A stretch of DNA of 64,000 bases from Aquimarina latercula DSM 2041. GTDB taxonomy: Bacteria > Bacteroidota > Bacteroidia > Flavobacteriales > Flavobacteriaceae. The first letter of the stretch is position 1, and every line of letters begins with the position of its first letter. The notes below the pieces were generated by a model. The model searched no databases and was not told the DNA's origin. It saw only the letters and a list, made by a program, of their open reading frames with translations. The stretch is from assembly GCF_000430645.1 (NCBI RefSeq), contig NZ_AUMK01000004.1, forward strand, positions 186,001 to 250,000, read 5' to 3'. The position numbers were made by a program, and so were the translations under genes. This document shows, piece by piece, positions 22,953 through 32,203 of the stretch.

Positions 22953-25170
22953 GAATTTCTAACTCTTTTACTAATAAATCATTTATTTCGCTCGATTGCT
23001 GTGCTGTTTTTACAGGATTTGGTGATACTGCTGGTAGTGCCATAAATAGTCCTTTTTGCAATGCAATCAATGCTTCTTCTGGGACTGTTACATCTTCAGA
23101 AATCCATTTTAGTTGTTGTAATGTTTCTAGGTATTTTCCTGGATCTTCTATCGCTTTTATGGCTAGCTCATTTCCGGCTTTGCCAAAAAGTTTTTTATCA
23201 TCCTCCGTAATCCCCGTTTTTTCTGAGATGAGTGCTTCTAATCTAGTGATCGATTCACGTATTGCGGGATACAGATCTTCTTGTTCTAGTTCTTCTGTTT
23301 TTCTATACCCAGCTACCTTATCAGTTTCGCCCGTCAATCGTTTATCTTCTTTGATGGGTGGAGGATCGAAACCAATGCGATGTACATAAATACGAGCGCT
23401 ATTTTTAATATCCTGGATTAGTTTTAGCGCTCTGTACTGATAAGGCAGTGATTTTTCTGGTGTGTATAATCGTAAATACAGTTCTGCATCCCACATTTCA
23501 TTCAGTGCTTGGCGTAACTTGCTCTTTAGTGATTGTGTAAAGAGTGTAGACTCTTCTGGATCATCATGATTATGTAAATATTCTTCTAGAGGGTCTTCTT
23601 TTTTTTCTTTTTCCTCTACCAGATTATGTTCATTATGACTATCGTGTTTATGGGTGTATTTTGCTAATGGATCTTCTTCCTCGTGTCCTTCTTCATGACC
23701 GTGTTCTTCTTCGTGCTCGTGCTCATCATCATGTTCATCACCTTCTGTCATACCTTCTGACTCTGATTCATCTCCCATAAATTCCGCATACTTAAGGCGC
23801 AATACTTTCTGATCAAAACCTAACTCGTTACTTCTGGATTTATACTCTTGGGTAGTCATTTTAGATTTGTCCTTAAGAAGTTTTTCGGTATCTATAATCA
23901 ATTGTCGTTGGCTTCTAAAATAATCTGGCATCAGGTCTACTCCCATCGTTCCTTCTACCGCAAAAGTATCGGAAATGGTATCCTTAATTACTGCAAAAAA
24001 GGTTTCGCTTCTGGAAATATTGGCTTTAGGTCTTTTACGATCCAAAGCTTCTACATAAAAATACAGCTCATCACCTGGTTCCATATTCATCTGATCTAGG
24101 TCAATCCTTTTAGAGAGGTTTAGATTTTTATTTCCTGTAGTTACGTTGCTAAAATTGAGTTTCTCTTCTCTAAATTTTACCGATTCACCAGAACCTTTGC
24201 TCACTGTAGCAATAATATAGGCATCTTCAATCCCATAATCATCTTTAATTTCTGTGATAAAGGATACTTTTTTAGATTGCTCATAATCAAAAGAAGTAAA
24301 TTGTTTTATTCCTTTAATGGCCACAGTAGGACTCTTATCTTTTGTCACTTCGATAGCATACAAATCTGACACATACGAGTTGTTTTGGTGATCTGTAAAC
24401 TTAAAATTATAAAATCCAGAAGTGCTAAGCACAGTGTTCCCCGTATATACTCCATCGATCTGTTCCATAGCATACCTATTGTCTGCACTTTCTATAGTCA
24501 CTTCTTTAATCTCTTTATCAAATTGTATCTGCCAAGATATCCTAGATCCTTCTACCGCTTTGATATCCATTGCGGTTGTTTTGGTAGCAGGAAGCTGTGT
24601 ATATCGTGGATATGTAATAAATAGCTCTTGCTTTAGAATTTTTGGCGGTGCTACTGAAATCTCAGTAGAATCCGTGGCTGTAAAAACAATGGTTTCTGGA
24701 ATAGTTTTGGGCTGCTGAGATTTTTGTATTGCTCCAAATAGATCAAATTTGTATAACACAAAACCGATCAACACACATACACTTACCAATACAATTCCTC
24801 TAATCAAATGATGCGGAGGTTTGATGGTTTTTAGCTTTGTGATCAATACATCCTGGATTCTGTGTTGCTGTATTCTGGCTAAACCAGATAAATGTTCTTC
24901 TGATGCTAATAGCAGACTCGTACTATATTCGGTATCTTCTAAATGTAGATCGATATAACTGGCTATATTTTCTAAACTCTTTTTCCATGGTTTTATGATC
25001 ATTGCAGCAATACTTGCTACCACAAGTAGCGCAATCACAGTCCATAAAACACTAGAAGAGACAACATATACAAGAATTGCAGGACCTACGGCATATAAGA
25101 CCACTTCTAACCAAAGCATCAGTTGCCATCGCTGTCTAAATCCAACTAATATATTATATCCTGATCTCAC
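22945..25170 (-). CDS. DUF4175-like membrane protein with His/Glu/Asp-rich insert
   Basis: This is a 741-residue protein. Two membrane helices lie near residues 22-58 and one near 122-142, followed by a long extracytoplasmic part with Ig-like beta stretches and, from about 415, long helical segments. Residues 467-540 are an acidic, histidine-rich insert (about 13 histidines) containing two copies of EDPLxxYxHxHD, a likely divalent-metal-binding region. The start codon is GTG, overlapping the TAG stop of the BatA-like gene by one base (TAGTG). It overlaps the next gene by 8 bases. In Bacteroidota this family co-occurs with MoxR/DUF58/BatA genes. Confidence 0.7.
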   Translation of the reverse strand: MRSGYNILVGFRQRWQLMLWLEVVLYAVGPAILVYVVSSSVLWTVIALLVVASIAAMIIKPWKKSLENIASYIDLHLEDTEYSTSLLLASEEHLSGLARIQQHRIQDVLITKLKTIKPPHHLIRGIVLVSVCVLIGFVLYKFDLFGAIQKSQQPKTIPETIVFTATDSTEISVAPPKILKQELFITYPRYTQLPATKTTAMDIKAVEGSRISWQIQFDKEIKEVTIESADNRYAMEQIDGVYTGNTVLSTSGFYNFKFTDHQNNSYVSDLYAIEVTKDKSPTVAIKGIKQFTSFDYEQSKKVSFITEIKDDYGIEDAYIIATVSKGSGESVKFREEKLNFSNVTTGNKNLNLSKRIDLDQMNMEPGDELYFYVEALDRKRPKANISRSETFFAVIKDTISDTFAVEGTMGVDLMPDYFRSQRQLIIDTEKLLKDKSKMTTQEYKSRSNELGFDQKVLRLKYAEFMGDESESEGMTEGDEHDDEHEHEEEHGHEEGHEEEDPLAKYTHKHDSHNEHNLVEEKEKKEDPLEEYLHNHDDPEESTLFTQSLKSKLRQALNEMWDAELYLRLYTPEKSLPYQYRALKLIQDIKNSARIYVHRIGFDPPPIKEDKRLTGETDKVAGYRKTEELEQEDLYPAIRESITRLEALISEKTGITEDDKKLFGKAGNELAIKAIEDPGKYLETLQQLKWISEDVTVPEEALIALQKGLFMALPAVSPNPVKTAQQSSEINDLLVKELEIHD

Positions 25171-26468
25171 TATTGTTTTCTATATTTTGCGATACTTCGT
25201 TCTGCTATCAATCCAATTGCTACTAATAACCATAACCATTTAGAAATATCTAACAATTCATATTGTTTTTTATCTCCTGCACTCACAGAAGTTATGGGTT
25301 CTAATTCTGATATATCAATACTTCGCATATCATAGTTACCGATATCTAATTTTTCTTCTTTATAAAAATCAAACAATTGCAAAAGTTGTTCTGACAGGTG
25401 TTTATCAATACTATTCTCTCTATTCAACGGTTCTGTAAGGTAAAAAATGGTACTCGAAGTCCCTGCTTCAATAATAGTATTAGCAAATGTATCTGGACGA
25501 TATACCAATAATTTTGTTGTCGTATTAGGAGCAATCGCTGTAGATAACCAAACTACCAAATCATATTCTAAATACGCTATGTCTTCTGTTGCTGTTCGTA
25601 TTTCGATATCTATAGTTCTCTTTAGATATTTTGATATTGCATTTAGCGATGCTTCAATATATTTTTTTTGAGTTTTTAGACTATCTGTATACACCAACAT
25701 CACCTTCGCTGTTCGTTCCGCTGTAAGTGCTACCGTTTGCTCTTTTCCTTTAGCCGAAAAGAGTAAACTATCATTTGTTATAGTATACCCGAGTGTATTG
25801 CTATTCTTCGCTACTCTTTTTTTACTAAAAGATGCTACATTTTGATCACTTGTAATTGAGAGTATTTCTACTGTATCTTTTGTTTTAGTTACGCTGAGGA
25901 CTCTTTCTACAGGTTCGTTACTATCCAATGCGATCCAAGTACTATTTTTAGAAATCGTTGGTCGAGCTCCTTTTAACCCGGTTATCTTTGCGCTTGTAAA
26001 AACAACAATACTATCGGAACGCAATGTTTCCATATCTTTTGCTAATTGCCAATAGTTAGGTGTTTCGTCATTTTTAAAATCAAACTCATCTTTATCCAAC
26101 TCAGGGAAACCAGTCTGTAAGAGTCGCAGCGATGCTCCACTCTCTAGAGTATCTACAATGGTTTGTATCCTCTGATCTTGTACCAACGTAGGTTCTATGA
26201 TATATGTTATTGGAGTCGAATTCGCTCTTTTCTTAATTTGAAATCCAGCAATTAGGAAAACTAACATTGCTGTTAATACCATTCTAAGAATTAGTAGTAA
26301 TAATTCATTCAATTGGATGCTTCTGGATTGTTTAGAGTCTGATTCGCTTAATAATTTAGTACTACCTACTTTTATTGTTTTTCCTTCTTTTTTACTCCAA
26401 AGGTGTATGGCCAAAGGTACCAAGAGTCCTAATAATGCCCATAAATATGTAGGATATAAGAAAGACAT
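25170..26468 (-). CDS. BatA-domain membrane protein
   Basis: This is a 432-residue protein. The N-terminal 80 residues (FLYPTYLWALLGLLVPLAIHLWSKKEG...LNELLLLILRMVLTAMLVFLIAGFQIKK) are the BatA/aerotolerance-regulator N-terminal domain with two membrane helices. The middle is extracytoplasmic and lacks a clear von Willebrand MIDAS motif. A last helix lies at about 412-428. Bat proteins form an envelope complex of incompletely known role, working with MoxR ATPases. It starts one base after the DUF58 gene stops and overlaps the next gene at TAGTG. Confidence 0.8.
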   Translation of the reverse strand: MSFLYPTYLWALLGLLVPLAIHLWSKKEGKTIKVGSTKLLSESDSKQSRSIQLNELLLLILRMVLTAMLVFLIAGFQIKKRANSTPITYIIEPTLVQDQRIQTIVDTLESGASLRLLQTGFPELDKDEFDFKNDETPNYWQLAKDMETLRSDSIVVFTSAKITGLKGARPTISKNSTWIALDSNEPVERVLSVTKTKDTVEILSITSDQNVASFSKKRVAKNSNTLGYTITNDSLLFSAKGKEQTVALTAERTAKVMLVYTDSLKTQKKYIEASLNAISKYLKRTIDIEIRTATEDIAYLEYDLVVWLSTAIAPNTTTKLLVYRPDTFANTIIEAGTSSTIFYLTEPLNRENSIDKHLSEQLLQLFDFYKEEKLDIGNYDMRSIDISELEPITSVSAGDKKQYELLDISKWLWLLVAIGLIAERSIAKYRKQ

Positions 26469-26469
26469 A

Positions 26470-27366
26470 TCAGATTAGATTATTTCGTTTTTTAAGGAAC
26501 ACTTGTAACGCCTCTCCGATATGATCATTTAATTTAAACATATGATAACTAATATCGTTCATCAATAAAGTATCTTTTGTAGTACTGATCATGGCCTCTA
26601 AAGCCTTTAAGTATTCTTTTTTAGCGGTCTTCGTATCTATTTTTAGCTTTGCTCCTGTCTCTAAATCCTCGAATGTTACAGTTCCTTTATAAGAAAACTC
26701 TAATTCATTATTTCCCATAAGATGTAATACCACCACCTCGTTTCTAGGGGTTTTTAATCCTTTTATAAAAGAAGTTAACTCTTCATCATGCTCGTATAAA
26801 TCTGTTATAAAAAAAATGAGTTCTTTATGATTGCGGTCATGTAAGCTTTTTGATGCATTTGGATTCGCAGGCCACTTGCCTTTATTCTCTATATTGGCCA
26901 GTTCTAATAAAAAGCGATTGTAATGCTGTTTCTGGATTTTAGGATATAAATCATATAAACGATCTTCGTTTAATCCAAACAATCCAATAGCATCGCCTTG
27001 TTTTTGAGACATATATCCTAATGAAGCTACTAATACTCTGGCATAATCCATTTTAGAAAGTTCCTGCTCTTTGTGTAACATAGAGTTACTAGCATCCAAA
27101 ATAAATTTTATAGAAATATTGGTTTCTACCTCCGATTGTTTGATATAATATCGCCCTGATCTGGCCAGCATTTTCCAATCCAGCAATCTTAGATCATCTC
27201 CTGGTTCATAATTACGAAATTGCGTAAACTCCATTCCCGAACCTACATTACGACTATTATTTAGTCCCGACAAATACCCATCAACAATCACCCTCGCTAT
27301 AAGCGATAAGCCAGAAACACTTTTTATCAGTTCTGGTTTTAATAATTGATGATAGTTTTGTCTCAC
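26470..27366 (-). CDS. DUF58 domain protein (vWA-like partner of MoxR)
   Basis: This is a 298-residue protein with the DUF58 signature YEPGDDLRLLDWKMLARSG (residues 53-71) and a von Willebrand A-like MIDAS start DASNS (D91, S93, S95) after IKFIL. DUF58 proteins are cytoplasmic metal-ion-dependent adaptors that work with MoxR AAA+ ATPases. Here the MoxR gene lies 19 bases upstream and the BatA-like gene one base downstream, the standard Bacteroidota order. Confidence 0.9.
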   Translation of the reverse strand: MRQNYHQLLKPELIKSVSGLSLIARVIVDGYLSGLNNSRNVGSGMEFTQFRNYEPGDDLRLLDWKMLARSGRYYIKQSEVETNISIKFILDASNSMLHKEQELSKMDYARVLVASLGYMSQKQGDAIGLFGLNEDRLYDLYPKIQKQHYNRFLLELANIENKGKWPANPNASKSLHDRNHKELIFFITDLYEHDEELTSFIKGLKTPRNEVVVLHLMGNNELEFSYKGTVTFEDLETGAKLKIDTKTAKKEYLKALEAMISTTKDTLLMNDISYHMFKLNDHIGEALQVFLKKRNNLI

Positions 27367-27385
27367 TTACTTCTTTTTTCTAAGC

Positions 27386-28381
27386 TCATACTTTTATATC
27401 ATCTAATAGATGATGTGTAACATTATCAGATGTAATACCCTCTGACTCTGCTCTAAAATTGACAATAACTCTATGTCTTAAAACAGGTATGGCTACGTGT
27501 TTAAGATCATCTAAAGTCACTGATAATCTTCCTTTTGCTAATGCTCTAGCCTTAGCCGTTAATATCATTGCTTGACCAGCACGTGGTCCTGCTCCCCAAT
27601 TGACCCATTCCTTCACATAAGAATTCGTTGTTGTTTCTGGTCTGGTAGCTCTTATAACTTTACTGACAAAAGAGATCAGATCATCGCTTATAGGGACTTC
27701 TCTAACCAAATGTTGTAACCTAATAATATCGTCCCCCGAAATTACTTTATTCAAGGTTTCTTTTTTCGAACCTGTCGTATTTTTTAAAATTGTTGTTTCA
27801 TCTGACTCCGTAGGATACCCTATTTTTATGTACAATAAAAAACGATCTTGTTGTGCCTCTGGTAATGCAAATGTTCCTGATTGTTCTATTGGATTTTGCG
27901 TAGCAAGAATAAAAAATGGTTTGTCTAATTCATATGTTTTTCCAGAATAGGTTACTTCAAACTCTTGCATTGCTTCTAACAAAGCCGCTTGTGTTTTTGG
28001 TGGTGTACGATTGATCTCATCCGCCAATATGATATTAGAAAAAATAGGTCCTTTATTAAATTTAAAAAACTTCTTTCCTGTGCTATAATCTTCTTCTAGT
28101 ATCTCTGTACCAATAATATCAGACGGCATTAAATCGGGCGTAAACTGTATCCTCTTAAAGTTTAAATCAATGGCTTGAGCCAAAGTTCTAATCATTAAGG
28201 TTTTGGCTAAACCAGGAACTCCTTCTAATAGTGCATGACCACCTGCAAGAAAGGTAATTAATAGTTGTTCTATAGTTTCTTCTTGGCCTGTAATAACCTT
28301 CCCTATTTCCTTCCTTAATTTCTGAAGTTTTTCGGTAAGAATATGTACTTCTTGTTCTATATCTACTAACTCTTTATCCAT
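27386..28381 (-). CDS. MoxR-family AAA+ ATPase
   Basis: This is a 331-residue protein, the usual MoxR length. Walker A is GVPGLAKT (residues 54-61), Walker B is IILADE (117-122, D121/E122), followed by the MoxR signature INRTPPKTQAALLEAMQE. Sensor 1 is in FILATQNPIEQ and the sensor 2 region in GAGPRAGQAMI. MoxR ATPases act as chaperones that remodel or activate DUF58/vWA-linked protein complexes. It stands between DUF4159 and DUF58 in one operon. Confidence 0.95.
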   Translation of the reverse strand: MDKELVDIEQEVHILTEKLQKLRKEIGKVITGQEETIEQLLITFLAGGHALLEGVPGLAKTLMIRTLAQAIDLNFKRIQFTPDLMPSDIIGTEILEEDYSTGKKFFKFNKGPIFSNIILADEINRTPPKTQAALLEAMQEFEVTYSGKTYELDKPFFILATQNPIEQSGTFALPEAQQDRFLLYIKIGYPTESDETTILKNTTGSKKETLNKVISGDDIIRLQHLVREVPISDDLISFVSKVIRATRPETTTNSYVKEWVNWGAGPRAGQAMILTAKARALAKGRLSVTLDDLKHVAIPVLRHRVIVNFRAESEGITSDNVTHHLLDDIKV

Positions 28382-28395
28382 ATGAATACTATCTT

Positions 28396-29016
28396 TTATG
28401 ATGTTAATGCATACATCACGATATTAACCCCAAATCGGGTATTGTCTATTTTATACCACCGTTTATTTCTAAAATCATAATCCCATTCGCAACCATAATC
28501 CTTGTTACTGAATAAAACTCCTATCCTTCCGTTAATAACTATTGCTTTTAAATAATCATGTACAATATCATCTCCCCATCCATTTAATTCCTGAGATGTA
28601 GTTGGAGGTCCATCTTCAAACTCAAAAAACACCTTATAAATTTCGTGATTATTAGGTATCTTTTTTAACGCTTGTGGACCGAAAATATCCGCCATCTGCC
28701 TAACAAAAGACTTAGAAAATAACCCATCAATATCGTGATTACAATCATCTGCAAAAACAAAACCACCGTTGTTTACATACTTCTTAAAGTTTTCTCTTTC
28801 CTTTTTAGTGAACTGTACTAACTTATGACCAGAAATATAACAAAATGGACTTTTGAAAATTTCATCACTACTTAACGAGATGATTTTTTCTTGAGTGTCT
28901 ACTTTTAAGGTGGTATACTCCACAAGAGAATTTAACAGATTAGAAGGCATCCTTTGGTCTACATCCCAATCTCCTGATTCGTATTGTAATCGTGTAAAGA
29001 AAAATTTATTGCTCAA
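28396..29016 (-). CDS. DUF4159 family protein
   Basis: This is a 206-residue protein with the DUF4159 pattern: FFFTRLQYESGDWDVDQRMPSNLLNSL near the start, FVFADDCNHDIDGLFSKSF, and GVLFSNKDYGCEWDY near the end. The fold is glutamine-amidotransferase-like. Its frame has no ATG between the preceding stop (29065-29067) and the conserved N terminus, so it begins with TTG at 29016. It is 14 bases upstream of moxR and part of that operon. Confidence 0.8.
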   Translation of the reverse strand: MSNKFFFTRLQYESGDWDVDQRMPSNLLNSLVEYTTLKVDTQEKIISLSSDEIFKSPFCYISGHKLVQFTKKERENFKKYVNNGGFVFADDCNHDIDGLFSKSFVRQMADIFGPQALKKIPNNHEIYKVFFEFEDGPPTTSQELNGWGDDIVHDYLKAIVINGRIGVLFSNKDYGCEWDYDFRNKRWYKIDNTRFGVNIVMYALTS

Positions 29017-29119
29017 TATGAAATTAACTAGGTATACTAAGGAAACAATATAGATTATTAAATACTAAATGATCTAAAATTAAAGTTAATTAGGATTCTC
29101 TTAAACCAATTACTACCAT

Positions 29120-29173
29120 TAGAGCGCAATTAAAAAATATGTGATTTACACTATACATTTTAACTACGCTCTA
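29120..29173 (-). other. Long imperfect inverted repeat between TldE and DUF4159 genes
   Basis: TAGAGCG-CAA-TTAAAA (29120 onward) pairs with TTTTAA-CTA-CGCTCTA (ending 29173), leaving a 3x3 internal loop and a roughly 22-base apical region. There is no U run, so a transcript-processing or protein-binding structure is as likely as a terminator. Confidence 0.4.
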
Positions 29174-29214
29174 TCTGATAGTTTCTAATTTTTAGTTAAG
29201 ACAGTACTATAAGA

Positions 29215-30531
29215 TTATACTGCATCAGAAAGACTGGTAAAGGTAAAGTCTCGTATCTTCATATAAGGCACCAGATTTCCGTCAATCCTAACCTGCTTTC
29301 CTAGAGTTTCTAGGTTATTTAGCATAATGATTGGGCTCTCATTAAATCTGAAATTCTTAACTGGATATTTAATCTTTCCGTTTTCTATATAGAAAGTTCC
29401 ATCTCTGGTTAGTCCTGTGTATAATAATGTTTGCGGGTCTACAGTTCTGATATACCATAATCGCGTAACTAAAATACCTTTCTTAGTTCCTTTGATAAGA
29501 TCTTCTAATGAAGCATCACCGCCTTGCATAATAAATCCATTAGGGAAAGGAACAGGATCTACTCCTTTTTTCTCTGCCCAATAACGACTGTATGCTAGGT
29601 TTTTCACTACTCCATTTTCTATCCAACTTGTCTTTTTAAGTGGTTGTCCTGAACCGTTCCAAGTTCCTGTAGGCACTTCTGGATTTAAAGGGTCTGACCA
29701 TATATTCACTCGCTCATCTACGATCTTTTCCCCCATTTTGGTTCCTCCTCCTTCTTTAGACATAAAACTACGTCCTTCATCTGCCGTACGTGCATTAAAT
29801 GCAAACGCCATATTACCTAAAAGACCAACTGAAGCTGCTGGCTCTAAAATAACCGTATATTTTCCTGGTTCTATTGCCTTTGCTTCCTTAGACATTACTG
29901 CTTTATTGATCGCTACGTTTGAGGCTTCTACTGCATCAAACTTAGAAATATCATTGTAATCTCTAGTCACCCAACCAGATCCAGTACCATCATTACTACG
30001 CATAGTTACTGTAAAACTAGCATCTGTAAATTGGTTGTATGCAAACAAACCACTAGAGTTCATCATTGCGCTAAAACCTGCGGAGTCGTTAAAAAACCCC
30101 GCTGCAGTAACATCCTTAGCAGCAGCTGGTTCGATACTGCTATTAGCAACTTCTGCACGATATTCTGGTGATACCTTTGCTGTGGCTTCTTTATATGTAA
30201 TCGATTTATCGTATGTCTGTGGTCCCAGTGGGGACATAAATTCTGGATTCTCTGGAGAGAGTTTTGCCAGTTCTTCGGCTCTTTTTACCACTTTTTTTAA
30301 TGATTCATCATCAAATTCATCAATCGTAGCTGTACCCGATTTTTTTCCAAAATTAGATTGTACAACCAAGGTTTGATTCGATCTGTGTCCTGCTGTAGAC
30401 ACTGTATTTCTAGCATAACGGATATTACCGCTTTCGCTTCCGCTTAAATTTACTTCACAAGCATCTGCAGTAGAAAAGCTCAATGCCTTTTCCATAATCT
30501 GTTTTGCTTCTTCTTTGGAATATATTGCCAT
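29215..30531 (-). CDS. tldE: TldE/PmbA-type metalloprotease-family subunit
   Basis: This is a 438-residue protein of the TldD/PmbA (U62) family. It begins AIYSKEEAKQIMEKALSFSTADACEV and lacks the HExxxH zinc motif, as TldE/PmbA does, while keeping the family segments PGKYTVILEPAASVGLLGNMAFAFN, SDPLNPEVPTGTWNGSGQPLKKTSWIENGVVKNLAYSRYWA and GNLVPYMKIRDFTF. In E. coli TldD and TldE form a heterodimeric protease that degrades leaderless peptides. There is no signal peptide. The tldD gene lies 31 bases upstream in the same operon. Confidence 0.9.
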   Translation of the reverse strand: MAIYSKEEAKQIMEKALSFSTADACEVNLSGSESGNIRYARNTVSTAGHRSNQTLVVQSNFGKKSGTATIDEFDDESLKKVVKRAEELAKLSPENPEFMSPLGPQTYDKSITYKEATAKVSPEYRAEVANSSIEPAAAKDVTAAGFFNDSAGFSAMMNSSGLFAYNQFTDASFTVTMRSNDGTGSGWVTRDYNDISKFDAVEASNVAINKAVMSKEAKAIEPGKYTVILEPAASVGLLGNMAFAFNARTADEGRSFMSKEGGGTKMGEKIVDERVNIWSDPLNPEVPTGTWNGSGQPLKKTSWIENGVVKNLAYSRYWAEKKGVDPVPFPNGFIMQGGDASLEDLIKGTKKGILVTRLWYIRTVDPQTLLYTGLTRDGTFYIENGKIKYPVKNFRFNESPIIMLNNLETLGKQVRIDGNLVPYMKIRDFTFTSLSDAV

Positions 30532-30562
30532 GATATTTTTTATTTGTAAATAAGACTGTGAT

Positions 30563-32203
30563 TTAAATTTTTCTACCTGTGTTGATCACATTCACACCAT
30601 TAAAACGTGTAGTAGAACTTCCGTGAGATACAGCACTTACTTGTGAAGGCTGTCCTTTACCATCAAAGAATGATCCGAACATTCGGTAATCATCTTTGTC
30701 ACATATCTTAGCACAAGAATTCCAGAACTCCTGTGTATTAGATTGATACGCTACATCATCTAGCATACCTACAATTTTTCCGTTTTTGATTTCAAAAAAT
30801 ACAGTTCCACCAAATTGGAAATTATATCGTTGCTGATCTATAGAATAAGAACCTCTACCTGCTATGTAGATTCCTTTTTCTACATCTTTGATCATATCGT
30901 CTATAGAATACTTCTCTTTTCCTGGTTCTAAAGAAACATTAGGCATACGCTGGAATTGTACATCATTCCAACTCTGAGAATAACAACATCCATGAGATTC
31001 TTTTTGGTCTATCATATGAACCTGATCACGTATTGCCTGGTAATTGGTTAATACACCGTTACGAACTAAATCCCATTTCTTAGTTTTTACTCCTTCATCA
31101 TCATAGCCTACAGCTCCTAAGGATCCTACTTGGGTTTTATCTGCTACTAAGTTTACAATATCACTACCGTATTTAAAGTTTTTAGTCTTCCATTTATCTA
31201 AGGTAGCAAAACTTGTTCCTGCATAATTGGCTTCATATCCTAAAACTCTATCCAACTCTAATGGATGTCCAACAGATTCGTGAATTGTTAACCCTAAATG
31301 ATTAGGTTCTAGTACTAAATCGTATTTACCAGCTTCAACAGATTTAGCAGTTAACCTTTGCTTCGCTTGCTTAGCTGCCAATGTTGCATCTTCTATGATA
31401 TCATAACTTCCACGATATAGTTTGAGACCTTCAGGGCCTTTTAATTTTTCTGAAGCTAATCCGTCCATATACTCATACCCCATACCCATTGGAGCACTCA
31501 TTGCTTGGCGTGATTTAAATTTACCAGTACCTTTATCAATTGCGGTAACTGTAAATGTTGGCCAGATACGATGTACATCTTGATCAATATATGATCCATC
31601 TGTAGATGCAAAATATTTCTGTTCATTTACCATAAAGAGTCCAGAATTAACATAATTAGCTCCGTTCTCTAATGCTGCTGCATTTGCCGATAATAGTAAG
31701 TCTACTTTTTCGGAAACTGGTACATCTTTAAAATCCTTTTTTATAGGAGTTTTCCAAGATACTTCTCCATGTGATTTTACTGGAGCCAGTTTTACTTCTT
31801 CTTTTTGAAATTTAGAATTTGCTTTTGCTATTGCTACTGCTTGATCTGTAGCTTTCTTAATTCCGTCTTCGGTAACACTATTGGTAGATGCAAATCCCCA
31901 AGTACCATTAACAATTACTCGAATTCCGATACCAAATGATTCTGTATTAACTACGTTTTGTACTTTATCTTCTCGAGTAAATACATATTGGTTTAAATAC
32001 CTACCTATTCTGGCATCGGCATATGTTGCTCCCAATGATTTTGCAGTATTGAGTGCAACATCCGCCATCTTTTTCTGAATGGCAATATCCATTCCCGGAT
32101 TAAGCAATGCTTCTGCGGGAATATCATTTCCCAGAAGTAATGAAGGCATCATTAAAGCGCCTGCTCCTAATCCTGTGTATTGAATAAAATCTCTACGTTT
32201 CAT
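30563..32203 (-). CDS. tldD: TldD-type metalloprotease with Tat-type leader
   Basis: This is a 546-residue protein. The zinc motif is H308-E-S-V-G-H313, and the C-terminal region has the family's cysteine-containing segment before GSFFDGKGQP. Residues 1-25 (MKRRDFIQYTGLGAGALMMP..) look like a twin-arginine signal with RR at 3-4 and a hydrophobic core, so the enzyme is probably exported. E. coli TldD is cytoplasmic and about 480 residues, hence the extra N-terminal length. It is first in the tldD-tldE pair, with a 538-base upstream space. Confidence 0.9.
   Translation of the reverse strand: MKRRDFIQYTGLGAGALMMPSLLLGNDIPAEALLNPGMDIAIQKKMADVALNTAKSLGATYADARIGRYLNQYVFTREDKVQNVVNTESFGIGIRVIVNGTWGFASTNSVTEDGIKKATDQAVAIAKANSKFQKEEVKLAPVKSHGEVSWKTPIKKDFKDVPVSEKVDLLLSANAAALENGANYVNSGLFMVNEQKYFASTDGSYIDQDVHRIWPTFTVTAIDKGTGKFKSRQAMSAPMGMGYEYMDGLASEKLKGPEGLKLYRGSYDIIEDATLAAKQAKQRLTAKSVEAGKYDLVLEPNHLGLTIHESVGHPLELDRVLGYEANYAGTSFATLDKWKTKNFKYGSDIVNLVADKTQVGSLGAVGYDDEGVKTKKWDLVRNGVLTNYQAIRDQVHMIDQKESHGCCYSQSWNDVQFQRMPNVSLEPGKEKYSIDDMIKDVEKGIYIAGRGSYSIDQQRYNFQFGGTVFFEIKNGKIVGMLDDVAYQSNTQEFWNSCAKICDKDDYRMFGSFFDGKGQPSQVSAVSHGSSTTRFNGVNVINTGRKI

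Noticed and set aside
21192..32203. A toxin-antitoxin, phage-defence or prophage reading of the MoxR/DUF58 block
   Set aside because: The order MoxR-DUF58-BatA-DUF4175-like-large membrane protein is the common housekeeping-type arrangement in Bacteroidota, and no defence nuclease, integrase or phage gene is present.
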